Shown: positions 15,903-25,979 of the stretch, piece by piece
How positions within the stretch are numbered: the first letter of the stretch is position 1
Layout of the letters: each line of letters opens with the position of its first letter
Assembly: GCF_003075075.1 (NCBI RefSeq)
Contig: NZ_QCYM01000022.1
Coordinates: 1-64,000, forward strand
Origin: Labrenzia sp. 011
GTDB taxonomy: Bacteria > Pseudomonadota > Alphaproteobacteria > Rhizobiales > Stappiaceae
DNA length: 64,000 nucleotides
Reading direction: 5' to 3'
The notes under the pieces: generated by a model
Database searches by the model: none
Seen by the model: only the letters and a program-made list of their open reading frames with translations
What the model was told of the DNA's origin: nothing
Program-made: the position numbers and the translations under genes

Positions 15903-18788
15903 TCAATTCTGCCGCCGACGCCACGGGGCGAACGCGCTTTGGCCTGTCGGAAGGACCGAGGCAAAGTCGGGGAAATGCCGCAGAATGATGCTGCCCATGG
16001 TGTTTTCCTGCACCCAGGCGATTCCGAGCGGCGAATAGATTTCCGGCCGGAAGTCGACGGTCAGGAAACGGTCCGACTGAAGCCGGCGGGTCGCCATCAG
16101 GATGAAGATGCGGAACGCCGTATCGGAAAAGCCGAACCCCGGCGGCGGCGTTTCCGCGAACAGGCCGACCATCGTGTCCACATCGTCGATGGACTTGTAG
16201 ACCTCTCTGAGCAGACGCACGTCTTCGCTGTCGGCGGTGATATCCTCCCAGCGCCGGACCGGGGGCTTGTGCAGGCCCTGGCGGAACTTGTTGTAGCGGG
16301 GAATGCCGCGCGAACGCTCCCGCACCAGATCGACCACCGACAGATCGATGATCTCGGACTTGCCGTCCGCCGAGGTGCGGGTGAAACTTTGCAGCGATCT
16401 GGGATAATTGTGCAGCGTGATCGCGCCCGGATGGGCGATCCCCATGGAATAGAGAACGCTGGAAAGACCGATGCGCCGCATCGCCTCGTCCGTGCGGATG
16501 CCCTGCACCGCATTGAAATCGAGGGTCTCCCGAAAGACGCCGGTCTGCGCATCGTGGATGCGGTAGTCGTCCGGCAGCAGAGGATGCAGCCTGTAGACAG
16601 TGACGAAATCTTCGGTCAGGCAGTATCTGGCATTGTGATGGTCGGGCAGGGTTTCGGGAATGCCGCGCAGGGCATGAGCTTCCTGGAGCCACAGTCCCAT
16701 CCGCGTGAAGGCGCCCGCAGGTCCCGACCAGTTGGCGTTGAGAGCAACATCGATTTCCGGCGTCGCCAGAATGGCCGGCGTCCATTCAACGGTGTGGATC
16801 TTGGCGATCAGCGCGGAAATGATCAGCCGGGCCGTCTGGTAGACCCGTTCGTCGCTCCAATCCCTGTATTCCCTTTGCAGCGCATCGCAGACCGCATTGT
16901 GCTCGCGCGCGAACATCGTGTGCAGCGCCGACAGGCCGAGCCACCAGCTTTCGTTGAAACCGGTCACTTCCATGCCGAGATTGTTCTCCGGCAGGTAACC
17001 GTCCTCCAGCCGCAGCCGGGGTCCGCTGCCGTCCCGCAGGCGTTCGGCTTTCTGCAGGCTGCTGCCGTAAATCTCCGAACCGTCCCACCAGTGGGATACG
17101 ATATTTCCGAAAACCGGATTCATCTCGTCGCCGGCCCCCAGCGGGCGATCGCCGGCGATCCGCATGACGCTTTCCGGTTTGCCGCGCGGGCTGTTTTTCC
17201 ATGTCATCCAGCCGGGCATGGGAACTTCGATGTCCTTCACGCCTGGCGGAAACCGGCTGTGCTGCACCCAGTCATGCACCTGGAACTGGATCCATGCCGC
17301 CGCAAGCACGTTGAGCGACGATGCGGGGATGAAGTGTTTGCGATACAGCAGGTCCCGGCTGACCAGGACCGGATTGGGCTTGCCGATATCGCCCGGACGC
17401 GGGTCCGGCGTCAGGTTGCGGCCGAAGGCGGCCCCCTCCCGCCCCATGTCGGGCACGCTCAGGTCGTTGTGCCCTCCGTCGAAGCTTCTGCTATCCCTGA
17501 AGAGTTCCGGCACTGCAGGTTCCGGCTGCATCGCCTGCGGGTTCGGCTCCACGGGCTCCCGGTCGATGAGATTTTCCTTGCGCAGCTGATGACGCAGCAG
17601 CGACAGGTTCAACAGGGCCACGAGATGCGGCAGCCTGTACCAGGGAAGGCGGCGGTTGAGCAGCGCGAACGCGGGCGTGAAACAGGCCGTCACGACCCGG
17701 TTACGCAGGGGCACCGGCTCATGGAAACGCCGGCGCAGACGATGCGCGGCGCTGGCCGCATAAACCGCCTTTCTGGCCCGGTTGAGATTGCCGAGCGGCC
17801 GGAACTCCGGCGTCGTGTTCCAGGGGTTGAACGAGAGCCCGTCGATCTCGGCGGTCTTTGCCTGCGCCTCCAGCGTCGTGATGTCCTGCTGCGGGACTGT
17901 CAGCATCGCCACCACGATTGGCTCCGCAAGATCCTCCGGCCAGGCGGCGGCGGCGTCTTCGACCGGTGTGATCTTTTCGCTGATGAACCGCTGGATGCAG
18001 AACTCCCAGCTGACATCGCCCTTCGCAAGCAGTTCCGCCATTCCGGCGCGCAGATAGTTCGGATTGTCCGGCGGCGGCCAGTCCCCGCCCTCCTCCTGTG
18101 CGGCGGCTGCCGGAGACGGACGCAGAAAGAACCGGACCGGACCTGCGCTCTCGCCCCACAGAATCGCGCCCCGGCTCCAGAAGCTTTCGCCGGCCAGCGA
18201 CCGGACCGGGCGGCCGGTTCCGCCGGCCACGTTGCGCAGCATGCGGATGGCTTCCCCGGGCCCGACGGCCAGGACCAGCCTGGCGATGCCGAGGAGACGG
18301 TTGCCCGCCATGGCCGAGGCGAAAGCGATGAACTGTTCGGCATCGCGGGCATGCGGGACCGGAAAATTGGTCATCAGCAGGTCCTGCACCGCAGACCCCG
18401 TATCGATCCGCAACGCCGCACCGCGCAGGTCGCGCTGGCTGTCCGCCTGGTGCACGCCGCTGGCGTTCGACAGGCGCAGGATGACCGGAAACTCCACGCC
18501 CGCCCGCCATGGCCCGACCGCCAGTTCTTCCGGCAGATCGTCCGCGATCCTGAGTTTTGCATTGTCGACGGCAAGCAACGCCTTGGCGTGTTGCGCACGG
18601 TCTATGCGCTGCCCGCCGGATCGGCGCCGCACCATATCCTGGATTTTCAGTATCTGGGTTGCAAAACGCTCGAAATCACGGCGCTCGCTTTCCGCGCCGC
18701 CATCCGCGTCCTTGTAATATTCCCACCGCGTGATCTTTTCGTAGCCACGATCAATATCGTGTTCGGCATCGCCGTCCGGAGCCAGCAT
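15903..18788 (-). CDS. catalase-related / alpha-dioxygenase (COX-like) haem fusion protein
   Basis: About 961 residues. The N-terminal part (about 45-360) is a catalase-related haem domain. A distal His67 lies in AQHAKALLAVDNAKLR, a catalase-type block reads RDLRGAALRID...MTNFPVPHARD with distal Asn141, and the proximal motif R339-x3-Y343 is RKAVY. The C-terminal part (about 440-950) is an animal-haem-peroxidase domain of the alpha-dioxygenase/cyclooxygenase branch. It has AAWIQFQVHDW (distal His505), WWDGSEIYG, LHTMFAREHN and VYRLHPLLPD, which places Tyr732 three residues before proximal His735 like the tyrosyl-radical Tyr of COX and alpha-DOX. Such enzymes oxygenate fatty acids to hydroperoxides; catalase-related partners rearrange hydroperoxides. 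There is no signal peptide. ATG 18788 follows GGAGG; a TTG four codons earlier is less likely. Confidence 0.85.
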   Translation of the reverse strand: MLAPDGDAEHDIDRGYEKITRWEYYKDADGGAESERRDFERFATQILKIQDMVRRRSGGQRIDRAQHAKALLAVDNAKLRIADDLPEELAVGPWRAGVEFPVILRLSNASGVHQADSQRDLRGAALRIDTGSAVQDLLMTNFPVPHARDAEQFIAFASAMAGNRLLGIARLVLAVGPGEAIRMLRNVAGGTGRPVRSLAGESFWSRGAILWGESAGPVRFFLRPSPAAAAQEEGGDWPPPDNPNYLRAGMAELLAKGDVSWEFCIQRFISEKITPVEDAAAAWPEDLAEPIVVAMLTVPQQDITTLEAQAKTAEIDGLSFNPWNTTPEFRPLGNLNRARKAVYAASAAHRLRRRFHEPVPLRNRVVTACFTPAFALLNRRLPWYRLPHLVALLNLSLLRHQLRKENLIDREPVEPNPQAMQPEPAVPELFRDSRSFDGGHNDLSVPDMGREGAAFGRNLTPDPRPGDIGKPNPVLVSRDLLYRKHFIPASSLNVLAAAWIQFQVHDWVQHSRFPPGVKDIEVPMPGWMTWKNSPRGKPESVMRIAGDRPLGAGDEMNPVFGNIVSHWWDGSEIYGSSLQKAERLRDGSGPRLRLEDGYLPENNLGMEVTGFNESWWLGLSALHTMFAREHNAVCDALQREYRDWSDERVYQTARLIISALIAKIHTVEWTPAILATPEIDVALNANWSGPAGAFTRMGLWLQEAHALRGIPETLPDHHNARYCLTEDFVTVYRLHPLLPDDYRIHDAQTGVFRETLDFNAVQGIRTDEAMRRIGLSSVLYSMGIAHPGAITLHNYPRSLQSFTRTSADGKSEIIDLSVVDLVRERSRGIPRYNKFRQGLHKPPVRRWEDITADSEDVRLLREVYKSIDDVDTMVGLFAETPPPGFGFSDTAFRIFILMATRRLQSDRFLTVDFRPEIYSPLGIAWVQENTMGSIILRHFPDFASVLPTGQSAFAPWRRRQN

Positions 18789-18809
18789 CCGCGCCTCCAA
18801 TTACAACTT

Positions 18810-18838
18810 AAAATAGAATTTAGTTAAATCAAAATCAA
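18810..18838 (-). promoter_or_regulatory. candidate promoter of the haem-dioxygenase operon
   Basis: The minus strand has TTGATT (18833-18838), 17 bases, then TATTTT (18810-18815), in an AT-rich pocket just upstream of the fusion gene. The match to consensus is moderate. Confidence 0.35.
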
Positions 18839-19621
18839 ATAAACGTCAGTAGAATGAGAAGATCATAGTTGCTCTGGTTGCATTTATCAATACACAAACC
18901 CGCGACCAGCCGCTCAAGTCCGGTAAAGTACTGGACGGACGGGCCTTGTCCGCGGCTCGGGAGCCATCCGGCATTGCCGGGACCGGAGACGGGGCCACCG
19001 TGCCTGAGCCGCGGAAAATCGCGCATCAGAACTGCGCAAACCTGCAAGGAGCCCCCCCGTTCAACCGGCAGGCCTGCCCGTCCCGTATCGATGTGTGAGC
19101 TGCCGCGACCGCAAACCCTGTGTCCGGGACCCGGTCAATTTTGCCACCAGAACAGCCTGTCCGGCCGCCGGGAGAGGGCCATCCACCATCATTTGGGCAC
19201 AAACAGGCGATTTCGGCTTGAATCCGGCACAAAAGTGATTAGGTCGTGATGGTTCTGATCGGGTGTTCCCTGGACCGGGTCCTGTGGAGTCCGATCCGAA
19301 TATCCGCTCTCATGGGATAGACTTTCCCATTCTCCGATGCTGGTATTGAGCTTGCTTCAGCTTATCTGTCAGCTCGGGAAACCGAAATGCAGTCGATGCC
19401 CTCGGCGACCGTCCCTGCACGGCGGTCCCGGGGTCGTCGCAATTCGTTGGTTGACATTGAAAATGAGGCTGATTGATCGTTGAAGGACCGGTCGGATTTT
19501 ATCCGGCCAGATCGCGGACCTGCCGCAGGATCCCACGACCGGTCCGCTTCTTGCCCCGCCGTTGCGCCGGGGTGCGCAGACCGCTTGCCTTCGAGCTGTG
19601 CCCCCGCTGGAGAACTGATTA
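18839..19621. other. 780-base gene-free region upstream of the RND operon
   Basis: No frame here looks coding and no regulator gene is present, which is unusual because RND pumps normally have an adjacent TetR-type repressor. The region contains repeated GGACC/GGTCC symmetric elements (for example 19272-19282, 19485-19494, 19536-19545) and a TTGACA hexamer at 19451-19456 without a convincing -10. I see no RNA gene. Confidence 0.4.
19485..19545. repeat. paired palindromic repeats before the RND adaptor gene
   Basis: GGACCGGTCG (19485-19494) and CGACCGGTCC (19536-19545) are exact inverted copies 41 bases apart, each built on the self-complementary octamer GACCGGTC. They lie 77 bases before the adaptor start. 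They could be tandem operators, or fold into a leader hairpin. Confidence 0.4.
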
Positions 19622-20776
19622 ATGATTGGGAATAAGAGCGTCTTGCTGGCGTGCATACTTGCTTTCGCCGGATTGTCATCCTCCGCGGTTCTGGCACAGC
19701 AGAAGACACCGCCGCCGCCAGCCGTGACTGTCGTCACCCTTGAGGCCCAGGATGTCACCCTGCGCGCCGACATGCCCGGTCGGGTCGTTGCCTATGGGGT
19801 TGCGGAAGTCCGGCCGCAGGTTTCCGGCATCATCGTCGAGCGCCTGTTTGAAGAAGGCGCAAGGGTCAAGAAAGGCGATCCGTTGTATCGGATCGACAAG
19901 GCGGTCTATGCCGCCACCGTCCAGCAGGCCAAGGCAGTTGTTGCTCAGGCCGAGGCTGCGCTGACCGCAGCCGACAAGGACCTGAAACGCGCCAAACAGC
20001 TTCTGGAACGCGAGGTGGCAAGCCAGCAGGTCGTCGACGATGCGACCGCCGAACGGGATGCGGCACAGGCCGGCCTTCTCCTGGCGAAGGCCCAGCTGCT
20101 TTCGGCGGAAATCAACCTGGATTACACCACCATCAGCGCGCCGCTGTCCGGCATTGTCGGCCGTACGCTCACAACCCAGGGGGCGCTGGTCACTGCCCAG
20201 CAGGCCGAACCGCTCGCCGTCATTCGCCAGATTGACAAGGTCTATGTCGATGTGGCCGCCTCGACCTCCGACATCCTTCGCTACAACCGCTCCAAACTGG
20301 CCCACCCCTCCTCGGACGACACCGGTGGCCTCGACCCGAAGGTCACGCTGACGCTGGCGGATGGAACGACCTATGACCAGACCGGCACCATGCGCGCGGC
20401 CGAGCCCCAGATCGACCCGCAAACGGGCGTGGCCGTCCTGCGGCTGGAATTCCCCAATCCCGAGCAACTTCTGCTTCCCGGCCTGTACGTGAAGGCACAT
20501 CTGCCGGTGGAATTGGCGAAGAATGTGGTGCTGGCGCCCCAGCAGGGCATCAGCCGGGATCGCCGCGGCCAGCCGACGGCCCTGATCGTCAATGATGAAA
20601 ACATTGTCGAGCCGAGGACTCTCACGGTCCGCGGCACCCAGGGCTCCGACTGGATCGTGTCCGATGGGCTCAAGGCCGGTGACCGGTTGATTGTCGCCGG
20701 TTTTCAGAAGATCGCGCCCGGCGCAACCGTCACCCCGCAGGAACAGTCGGCCCCCGACACCGTAGCGCAAAACTGA
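19622..20776 (+). CDS. RND efflux periplasmic adaptor (MexA/AcrA family)
   Basis: 384 residues. Signal peptide at 1-25 (cleavage about AVLA-QQ). The order is that of membrane fusion proteins: first barrel/lipoyl half around [29 protein letters not shown], a long alpha-helical hairpin rich in Ala/Lys/Glu (about 90-160), the second lipoyl half with [13 protein letters not shown], then beta-barrel and membrane-proximal domains. No lipobox Cys is seen. It bridges the inner-membrane pump encoded 52 bases downstream to an outer-membrane channel; no TolC-type gene is in the window. Substrates are unknown. Confidence 0.93.
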   Translation: MIGNKSVLLACILAFAGLSSSAVLAQQKTPPPPAVTVVTLEAQDVTLRADMPGRVVAYGVAEVRPQVSGIIVERLFEEGARVKKGDPLYRIDKAVYAATVQQAKAVVAQAEAALTAADKDLKRAKQLLEREVASQQVVDDATAERDAAQAGLLLAKAQLLSAEINLDYTTISAPLSGIVGRTLTTQGALVTAQQAEPLAVIRQIDKVYVDVAASTSDILRYNRSKLAHPSSDDTGGLDPKVTLTLADGTTYDQTGTMRAAEPQIDPQTGVAVLRLEFPNPEQLLLPGLYVKAHLPVELAKNVVLAPQQGISRDRRGQPTALIVNDENIVEPRTLTVRGTQGSDWIVSDGLKAGDRLIVAGFQKIAPGATVTPQEQSAPDTVAQN

Positions 20777-20828
20777 GACACACGGCCCGGGCTCCCATTC
20801 GGGGCCCGCGGTATCAAGAAGGTTTCCG

Positions 20829-23800
20829 ATGGCTCGTTTCTTTACCGACCGCCCGGTGTTCGCCTGGGTGATTTCGATCCTGCTGATGGGGGTCGGACTT
20901 CTGGCGATCACCGTGCTGCCTGTGGCCCAGTATCCGCAGATTGCCCCTCCCACCGTCAATGTCAGTGCAACCTATTCCGGTGCATCCGCGGAGACGGTCA
21001 ACAATACGGTCACCCAGGTGATCGAGGAACAGATGACCGGTCTGGACGGGCTGCGGTACATCGAGTCCTCGTCAACGTCGACGGGCACCTCTTCCGTCAA
21101 GCTCACCTTCGAAACCGGCACCGATCCGGACATCGCCCAGGTGCAGGTCCAGAACAAGCTGAGCCAGGCCAGCCCGCTGCTGCCGGAAACCGTCCAGCGA
21201 CAGGGTGTCACCGTCGAGAAATCCTCCGCCGGCTTCCTCATGGTTGCTGCCCTGGTCTCCACGGACGGGCGGCTCAATGCGGTCGACCTGTCCGACTACC
21301 TCGTCTCGAACATGGTGGACCAGTTCAGCCGCCTGCAGGGCGTCGGCAGCATCCAGGTCTTTGGAGCGCAATATGCAATCCGCATCTGGCTGAATCCCGA
21401 CCAGCTCGCGGCCTTCGAGCTCACGGCCTCCGACATCGTTCAGGCCGTCTCGGAAGAAAACGCCCAGGTCTCCGCCGGGTCCTTCGGCTCCCTTCCCGCC
21501 ATTGAGGGACAGGCGCTGAATGCCACGATCACCGCGCAGTCGCTGTTGTCCACACCGGAGGATTTCGAGCAGATCGTCGTGCGGGCGGAAACCGATGGCG
21601 GCCTCGTGCTGCTTCGCGATGTTGCCCGGGTGGAAATCGGCGCCGAGAGTTACACCACCGCCGCGCGCTACAACGGCAAGCCGACCGCGGGCATGGCCAT
21701 TCAGCTCGCCACCGGCGCCAATGCCCTCGATACGGCCGAACGCGTCAAGGCAAAGCTCGAGGAAGTCTCCGCCTTCTTCCCTGAAGGGGTTGAATATGTG
21801 GTGCCCTACGACACCACGCCTTTCGTCAAGATATCGATCGAGGAAGTGGTCACCACCCTGATCGAGGCCATCGTTCTCGTCTTCCTCGTGATGTTCCTGT
21901 TCCTGCAGAACCTGCGGGCCACCCTGATCCCCACCCTGGCGGTCCCGGTCGTGCTGCTGGGCACCTTCGGCATCATCGCCCTCTTCGGCTTCTCCATCAA
22001 CACGTTGACCATGCTCGCGATGGTGCTGGCAATCGGCCTTCTGGTGGATGACGCCATCGTCGTGGTGGAAAACGTCGAGCGCATCATGGAGGAGGAAGGC
22101 CTGTCGCCTTACGAAGCCACCCGCAAGTCCATGGGTCAGATCACCGGCGCACTGGTCGGCATCGCCCTGGTGCTGTCGGCGGTGTTCGTCCCCATGGCCT
22201 TCTTTCCCGGCTCCACCGGCGTGATCTATCAGCAGTTCTCGATCACCATCGTCTCGGCCATGATGCTCTCGGTCGTGGTGGCGCTGACGCTGACCCCGGC
22301 CCTGTGCGCCACCCTGCTGCGCAAACCCGGACACGACGCCGGCAAACGTGGCCCGTTCGGCCTGTTCAACCGCAATTTCGAACGGCTGACACGCGGCTAT
22401 GCCTCCTCTGTCGGATACATCATCCGCCGCCCAGTGCGCATCGGCATCGTCTATCTGCTGATCGGAGCGGGAATGGTCTACCTGTTCGAGCGCACGCCCA
22501 CCGGCTTCCTGCCGGACGAGGATCAGGGAATCCTGTTCACCATCGTGCAGGGTCCCACCGGCACCACCGCGGAAGCCACCGAGGAGGTTCTGAAAAAGAT
22601 CGAACGCCACTATCTGGAAAACGAGAAAGACAATGTCGCCTCCCTCTTCACCGTGCGCGGCTTCAGCTTCGCCGGTCAGGGACAGAACATGGGTCTGGCC
22701 TTCGTCAGCCTGAAGGACTGGGACGAGCGCACCACGCCCGACCGCAGCGCGCAGGCCATCGCGGGGCGCGCCTTCGGCGCCTTCTCCCAGATCAGGGAAG
22801 CCCTCGTCTTCCCGATCGTCCCGCCGGCCGTGATCGAACTCGGCAACGTCAGCGGCTTCGATTTCTATCTGCAGGCCCGCGACGGGCAGAGCCACGAGCA
22901 GCTGATCGAGGCCCGCAACCAGCTCATGGGTCTTGCCACCAAGAGCAGCCTGATCGGTCAGATCCGGCCCAACGGGCTGGAGGACGCCACCCAGTTCAAT
23001 CTCGATCTGGACTGGAGCGCCGCCGGTGCGATGGGCCTGTCGGCCACAGACGTCGGCAACATGCTGTCCATCGCCTGGGCCGGCCGCTACGTCAACGACT
23101 TCCTCGACCGTGGCCGCATCAAGCGGGTTTACGTTCAGGGCGATGCCCCGTATCGCATGGTGCCGGAGGATATCGAGCAATGGCGTGTGCGCAATGACAC
23201 CGGCGGCCTGGTGCCCCTGTCGAATTTCTCCACCGCCAGCTGGAAATTCGGCCCACAGGGGCTCTACCGCTACAACGGCGTCGCCTCGGTGCAGCTTCAG
23301 GGCAGCCCCGCTGCCGGAGTGACCACGGGCGAGGCCATGGCCGAGATGGAGGCCTTGGCGAAGCAACTGCCATCGGGCTACCAGATCGCCTGGACCGGCC
23401 TGTCGCTGGAGGAACGGGAGTCGGGCGACCAGGCGGGGCTGCTGTATGCCCTGTCCCTTGCCGCCGTCTTCCTCTGCCTGGCGGCGCTCTATGAAAGCTG
23501 GTCCATCCCCTTCGCCGTCATGCTGGCCATGCCCATCGGCATCGCCGGCGCCCTTGCAGGCGCCTGGGTCGGCGGGTTCGAGAACGGAGTCTACTTCCAG
23601 GTGGCCCTTCTGACCGTCATCGGACTGACCGGCAAGAACGCCATCCTGATCGTGGAATTCGCCCGGGACAAGATGAATGCCGGCGAAACGCTCTTCGAAG
23701 GGGTGGTCGATGCCGCTCAGCAGCGCTTCCGGCCGATCCTGATGACGTCCCTGGCCTTCACGCTGGGTGTCTTGCCGCTGGTTCTGTCGACAGGCGCCGG

Positions 23801-23951
23801 CTCCGGCGGACGAACGGCCATGGGCTCCGGCGTCATGGGCGGGGTCCTCTCCGCCACGTTCCTCGGCGTCCTGTTCGTGCCGCTGTTCTTCGTGGTCATC
23901 TACCGCCTTGCCAACGGCTGGCGCAAGACGCGGATGCCGAAAGACACCTGA
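20829..23951 (+). CDS. RND multidrug efflux pump, inner membrane (HAE1/AcrB)
   Basis: 1040 residues, standard AcrB length. It starts [15 protein letters not shown] with the first membrane helix. Two large periplasmic loops are separated by the TM4 proton-relay motif [16 protein letters not shown], placing Asp407/Asp408 exactly where E. coli AcrB has them, with Lys936 in [25 protein letters not shown] and the GSGVMGG C-terminal block are HAE1-type. It exports hydrophobic or amphiphilic compounds using proton influx. The haem-dioxygenase operon is divergent from this pair, so export of an oxidised lipid product is imaginable but unsupported. Confidence 0.95.
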   Translation: MARFFTDRPVFAWVISILLMGVGLLAITVLPVAQYPQIAPPTVNVSATYSGASAETVNNTVTQVIEEQMTGLDGLRYIESSSTSTGTSSVKLTFETGTDPDIAQVQVQNKLSQASPLLPETVQRQGVTVEKSSAGFLMVAALVSTDGRLNAVDLSDYLVSNMVDQFSRLQGVGSIQVFGAQYAIRIWLNPDQLAAFELTASDIVQAVSEENAQVSAGSFGSLPAIEGQALNATITAQSLLSTPEDFEQIVVRAETDGGLVLLRDVARVEIGAESYTTAARYNGKPTAGMAIQLATGANALDTAERVKAKLEEVSAFFPEGVEYVVPYDTTPFVKISIEEVVTTLIEAIVLVFLVMFLFLQNLRATLIPTLAVPVVLLGTFGIIALFGFSINTLTMLAMVLAIGLLVDDAIVVVENVERIMEEEGLSPYEATRKSMGQITGALVGIALVLSAVFVPMAFFPGSTGVIYQQFSITIVSAMMLSVVVALTLTPALCATLLRKPGHDAGKRGPFGLFNRNFERLTRGYASSVGYIIRRPVRIGIVYLLIGAGMVYLFERTPTGFLPDEDQGILFTIVQGPTGTTAEATEEVLKKIERHYLENEKDNVASLFTVRGFSFAGQGQNMGLAFVSLKDWDERTTPDRSAQAIAGRAFGAFSQIREALVFPIVPPAVIELGNVSGFDFYLQARDGQSHEQLIEARNQLMGLATKSSLIGQIRPNGLEDATQFNLDLDWSAAGAMGLSATDVGNMLSIAWAGRYVNDFLDRGRIKRVYVQGDAPYRMVPEDIEQWRVRNDTGGLVPLSNFSTASWKFGPQGLYRYNGVASVQLQGSPAAGVTTGEAMAEMEALAKQLPSGYQIAWTGLSLEERESGDQAGLLYALSLAAVFLCLAALYESWSIPFAVMLAMPIGIAGALAGAWVGGFENGVYFQVALLTVIGLTGKNAILIVEFARDKMNAGETLFEGVVDAAQQRFRPILMTSLAFTLGVLPLVLSTGAGSGGRTAMGSGVMGGVLSATFLGVLFVPLFFVVIYRLANGWRKTRMPKDT

Positions 23952-23983
23952 CCGGCCCGAAAGGCCGCCCGCCCCCCCAATGG

Positions 23984-24019
23984 CCGCATCGTGAGGTTTT
24001 CGGCACCTTCACGGTGCGG
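23984..24019. terminator. hairpin between convergent RND pump and dehydrogenase genes
   Basis: CCGCATCGTGA (23984-23994) and TCACGGTGCGG (24009-24019) form an 11-bp stem with one G-T pair and a 14-base loop. It sits 32 bases after the pump stop and 62 bases after the end of the opposing operon, so it could end both transcripts. T-tracts are poor. Confidence 0.45.
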
Positions 24020-24081
24020 CTTTCGTCCGGATAGGCCTCTTGCCCGCCGAAAAATCGGCCGGCGGGATGACCCGGACGGGC

Positions 24082-25119
24082 TTACAATGTGACGATGGCC
24101 TTGATCAGGGCTTCCCGGTCCTTTGCCAGCTCGCCGATCCTGGTCTGGAGATCTTCAAGGGCAACGGTCAGCGTGCACAGCGCATCCGTGTCGATCCGGG
24201 CGTCGCGGATCGCCGACATGACCGTTTCGAAATCCTGTCTGGTCGCGTTTCGACTGCCGATGATCTGGGTTTCCCGCTTGTGGAACTCCGGATCGCTGAA
24301 GCAGATGGTCTCCTTGACCACGCTCACCAGCACATAGCGGCTGCCGTGGGCCAGCAGGGGAAAACCGGCTTCGATGGCTTGCGCATTGCCGGTCGCGTCG
24401 AAAACCACGTCGAACCCCTCCTGCAGCGAACCGGAGAGGATGTCGGAGCCGACAAGATGGGTGTCCGTGAAGCCGAATTTTTCCGCCGCCTGGTCCAGCC
24501 GTGTCCGGCTCACATCCAGAAGATGGACCTCGGCGCCCGAAAGCCGGGCGAAGAGAGCCGTTCCTATGCCGATCGGACCGGCCCCGGTGACCAGGACCCT
24601 GTCCTCGCCGGAGAGCGATGCACGGCGCACGGCGTGTGCTCCGATTGCCAGGAACTCCACCATCGCCGCCTGAATGTCCGTAAGACCCGTTGCCGGGTAG
24701 ATATTCTCCTGCGGAACGGCGATACGGGCACACATCCCCCCGTCCCGGTGAACGCCGAGCACTTCGATATTGCTGCAGCAATTCGGCTTGCCCCGCCTGC
24801 AGGCCCGGCAGTCATTGCAGGACAGATACGGATTGACCACCACAAGCTCGCCTGCGGACCACTTGCCGGAGCCCTGCGCGATCCTGCCGCTCAACTCGTG
24901 GCCGATGACCCGGGGGTAGTTCAGGAAAGGGTGCTTACCTTCCAGGATGTGATAATCGGTGCCGCAGATTCCGACGGCCTGGATGTCCAGCAGGACCCAG
25001 CCGTCAGGTGCCCTGTCGGGCACGTCCCGCGTTTCAATCCTGAACACGCCCGGCTCGACGACAATGCCGCACGCCATTGTTCCTTCTGCCGCCGGGGATA
25101 CGGTGTTTTCGATGGTCAT
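24082..25119 (-). CDS. zinc-dependent dehydrogenase, L-galactonate 5-dehydrogenase-like
   Basis: 345-residue medium-chain dehydrogenase. The catalytic-zinc block is VGICGTDYH...GHE and the structural-zinc cysteines lie in CNDCRACRRGKPNCC. The NAD site is VTGAGPIGIG. Several stretches closely match what I remember of E. coli LgoD (YjjN): FLNYPRVIGHE, VLGVHRDGG, FSDPEFHKRET with GSRNAT, and an ALIKAIVTL end. LgoD oxidises L-galactonate to D-tagaturonate, and a tagaturonate reductase lies in the adjacent divergently controlled operon. The start overlaps the ABC ATPase stop (ATGA). Other polyol or aldonate dehydrogenase activity is possible. Confidence 0.72.
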   Translation of the reverse strand: MTIENTVSPAAEGTMACGIVVEPGVFRIETRDVPDRAPDGWVLLDIQAVGICGTDYHILEGKHPFLNYPRVIGHELSGRIAQGSGKWSAGELVVVNPYLSCNDCRACRRGKPNCCSNIEVLGVHRDGGMCARIAVPQENIYPATGLTDIQAAMVEFLAIGAHAVRRASLSGEDRVLVTGAGPIGIGTALFARLSGAEVHLLDVSRTRLDQAAEKFGFTDTHLVGSDILSGSLQEGFDVVFDATGNAQAIEAGFPLLAHGSRYVLVSVVKETICFSDPEFHKRETQIIGSRNATRQDFETVMSAIRDARIDTDALCTLTVALEDLQTRIGELAKDREALIKAIVTL

Positions 25120-25907
25120 TGAACGGCTTTCCGGCTCCGCGGAGCCCAGTCATGGGGAAGTTCCCCCTTGATGATGAGGCTCAGGACATCGTCCTTGGTC
25201 ACGTCCTCGATACGATGCGAGCCGACCTTCCGGCCCTTGTTCATGACGACAACCCGGTCGCACAGTTCGAACACGTCATGCATGTCGTGGCTGACCAGCA
25301 GGATACCGATCCCGTCGTTGCTCAGCTGTTTGATCAGGGAGCCGACCATGGCTGTCTCGGAAGGCCCCAGCGCGGCGGTCGGTTCGTCCATGATCAGGAT
25401 CTTCACGTCAAAATAGATCGCTCTGGCGATGGCGACAACCTGCCGCTGACCGCCCGACAGGCTGGAGACCGGATCGCTCAGGTTCTTGAAATTCGGATTG
25501 AGCCTTTTCACGACACGGACGGCTTCGGCCATCATTCGGGCATCGTCCAGATTGCCGAACCGCGTCTTCAGTTCCCGTCCGAGAAAAAGATTGGCCGGCG
25601 CATTCAGATGGTCGGCGAGAGCCAGGGTCTGGTAAATGGTCTCGATGCCCAGGTCGCGGGCGTCATGCGGCGTCTGGATCTGCGCGACTTCACCGTTCAC
25701 CTTGATGGTCCCCTCATTGGGGATCATCGCGCCGGAGAGTATCCGCATCAGGCACGACTTGCCGGCTCCGTTGTGCCCGAGAACGCCGACGACTTCGCCG
25801 GGATAGAGGTCAAGGGAGACGCCGTTCACGGCCTTGATGCCGCCGAAATGCTTTTCGATTGCCTCCATCTGCACCAGCGGTGCCGCTGACTGAGCATCTG
25901 GTTTCAT
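25116..25907 (-). CDS. sugar ABC transporter ATPase (single domain)
   Basis: 263 residues. Walker A GHNGAGKSCL, signature SLSGGQRQ, Walker B ILIMDEPTAALG and a switch His in LLVSHDMHDV. Single-domain ATPases of this length are found with FrcA-type monosaccharide importers, unlike the double-domain RbsA. The permease and binding protein are upstream in the same minus-strand operon, and the dehydrogenase overlaps its end by four bases. Confidence 0.92.
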   Translation of the reverse strand: MKPDAQSAAPLVQMEAIEKHFGGIKAVNGVSLDLYPGEVVGVLGHNGAGKSCLMRILSGAMIPNEGTIKVNGEVAQIQTPHDARDLGIETIYQTLALADHLNAPANLFLGRELKTRFGNLDDARMMAEAVRVVKRLNPNFKNLSDPVSSLSGGQRQVVAIARAIYFDVKILIMDEPTAALGPSETAMVGSLIKQLSNDGIGILLVSHDMHDVFELCDRVVVMNKGRKVGSHRIEDVTKDDVLSLIIKGELPHDWAPRSRKAVQ

Positions 25908-25934
25908 GTTCCGTGTCCCGATCGCGGTTGAGAG

Positions 25935-25966
25935 GACCGGAAGCCTGTGAACCCTGGCTTCCGGTC
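25935..25966 (-). promoter_or_regulatory. 11-bp perfect hairpin after the binding-protein gene
   Basis: GACCGGAAGCC and GGCTTCCGGTC pair perfectly with a 10-base loop in the 72-base gap between the binding-protein stop (25980) and the ATPase start (25907). Such intercistronic hairpins stabilise the upstream mRNA or partly terminate transcription, giving excess binding protein. Confidence 0.55.
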
Positions 25967-25979
25967 GCGTTTCCTGGTG

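Noticed and set aside
14328..18827. A continuous open frame of about 1,500 codons on the plus strand opposite the haem-dioxygenase operon
   Set aside because: The translation is dominated by Arg, Gln, His, Pro and Gly with no recognisable domain, and it is antisense to two genes with clear haem motifs. High GC content keeps such complementary frames free of stops.
18869..19249. A 126-codon plus-strand frame in the gap before the RND adaptor
   Set aside because: No ribosome site, Arg/Pro/Ser-rich composition without hydrophobic or domain pattern; it is most likely chance.
21072..23366. A 764-codon minus-strand frame inside the RND pump gene
   Set aside because: Fully antisense to a canonical AcrB-type pump with conserved Asp407/Asp408 and Lys936 positions; composition is that of a mirror frame.
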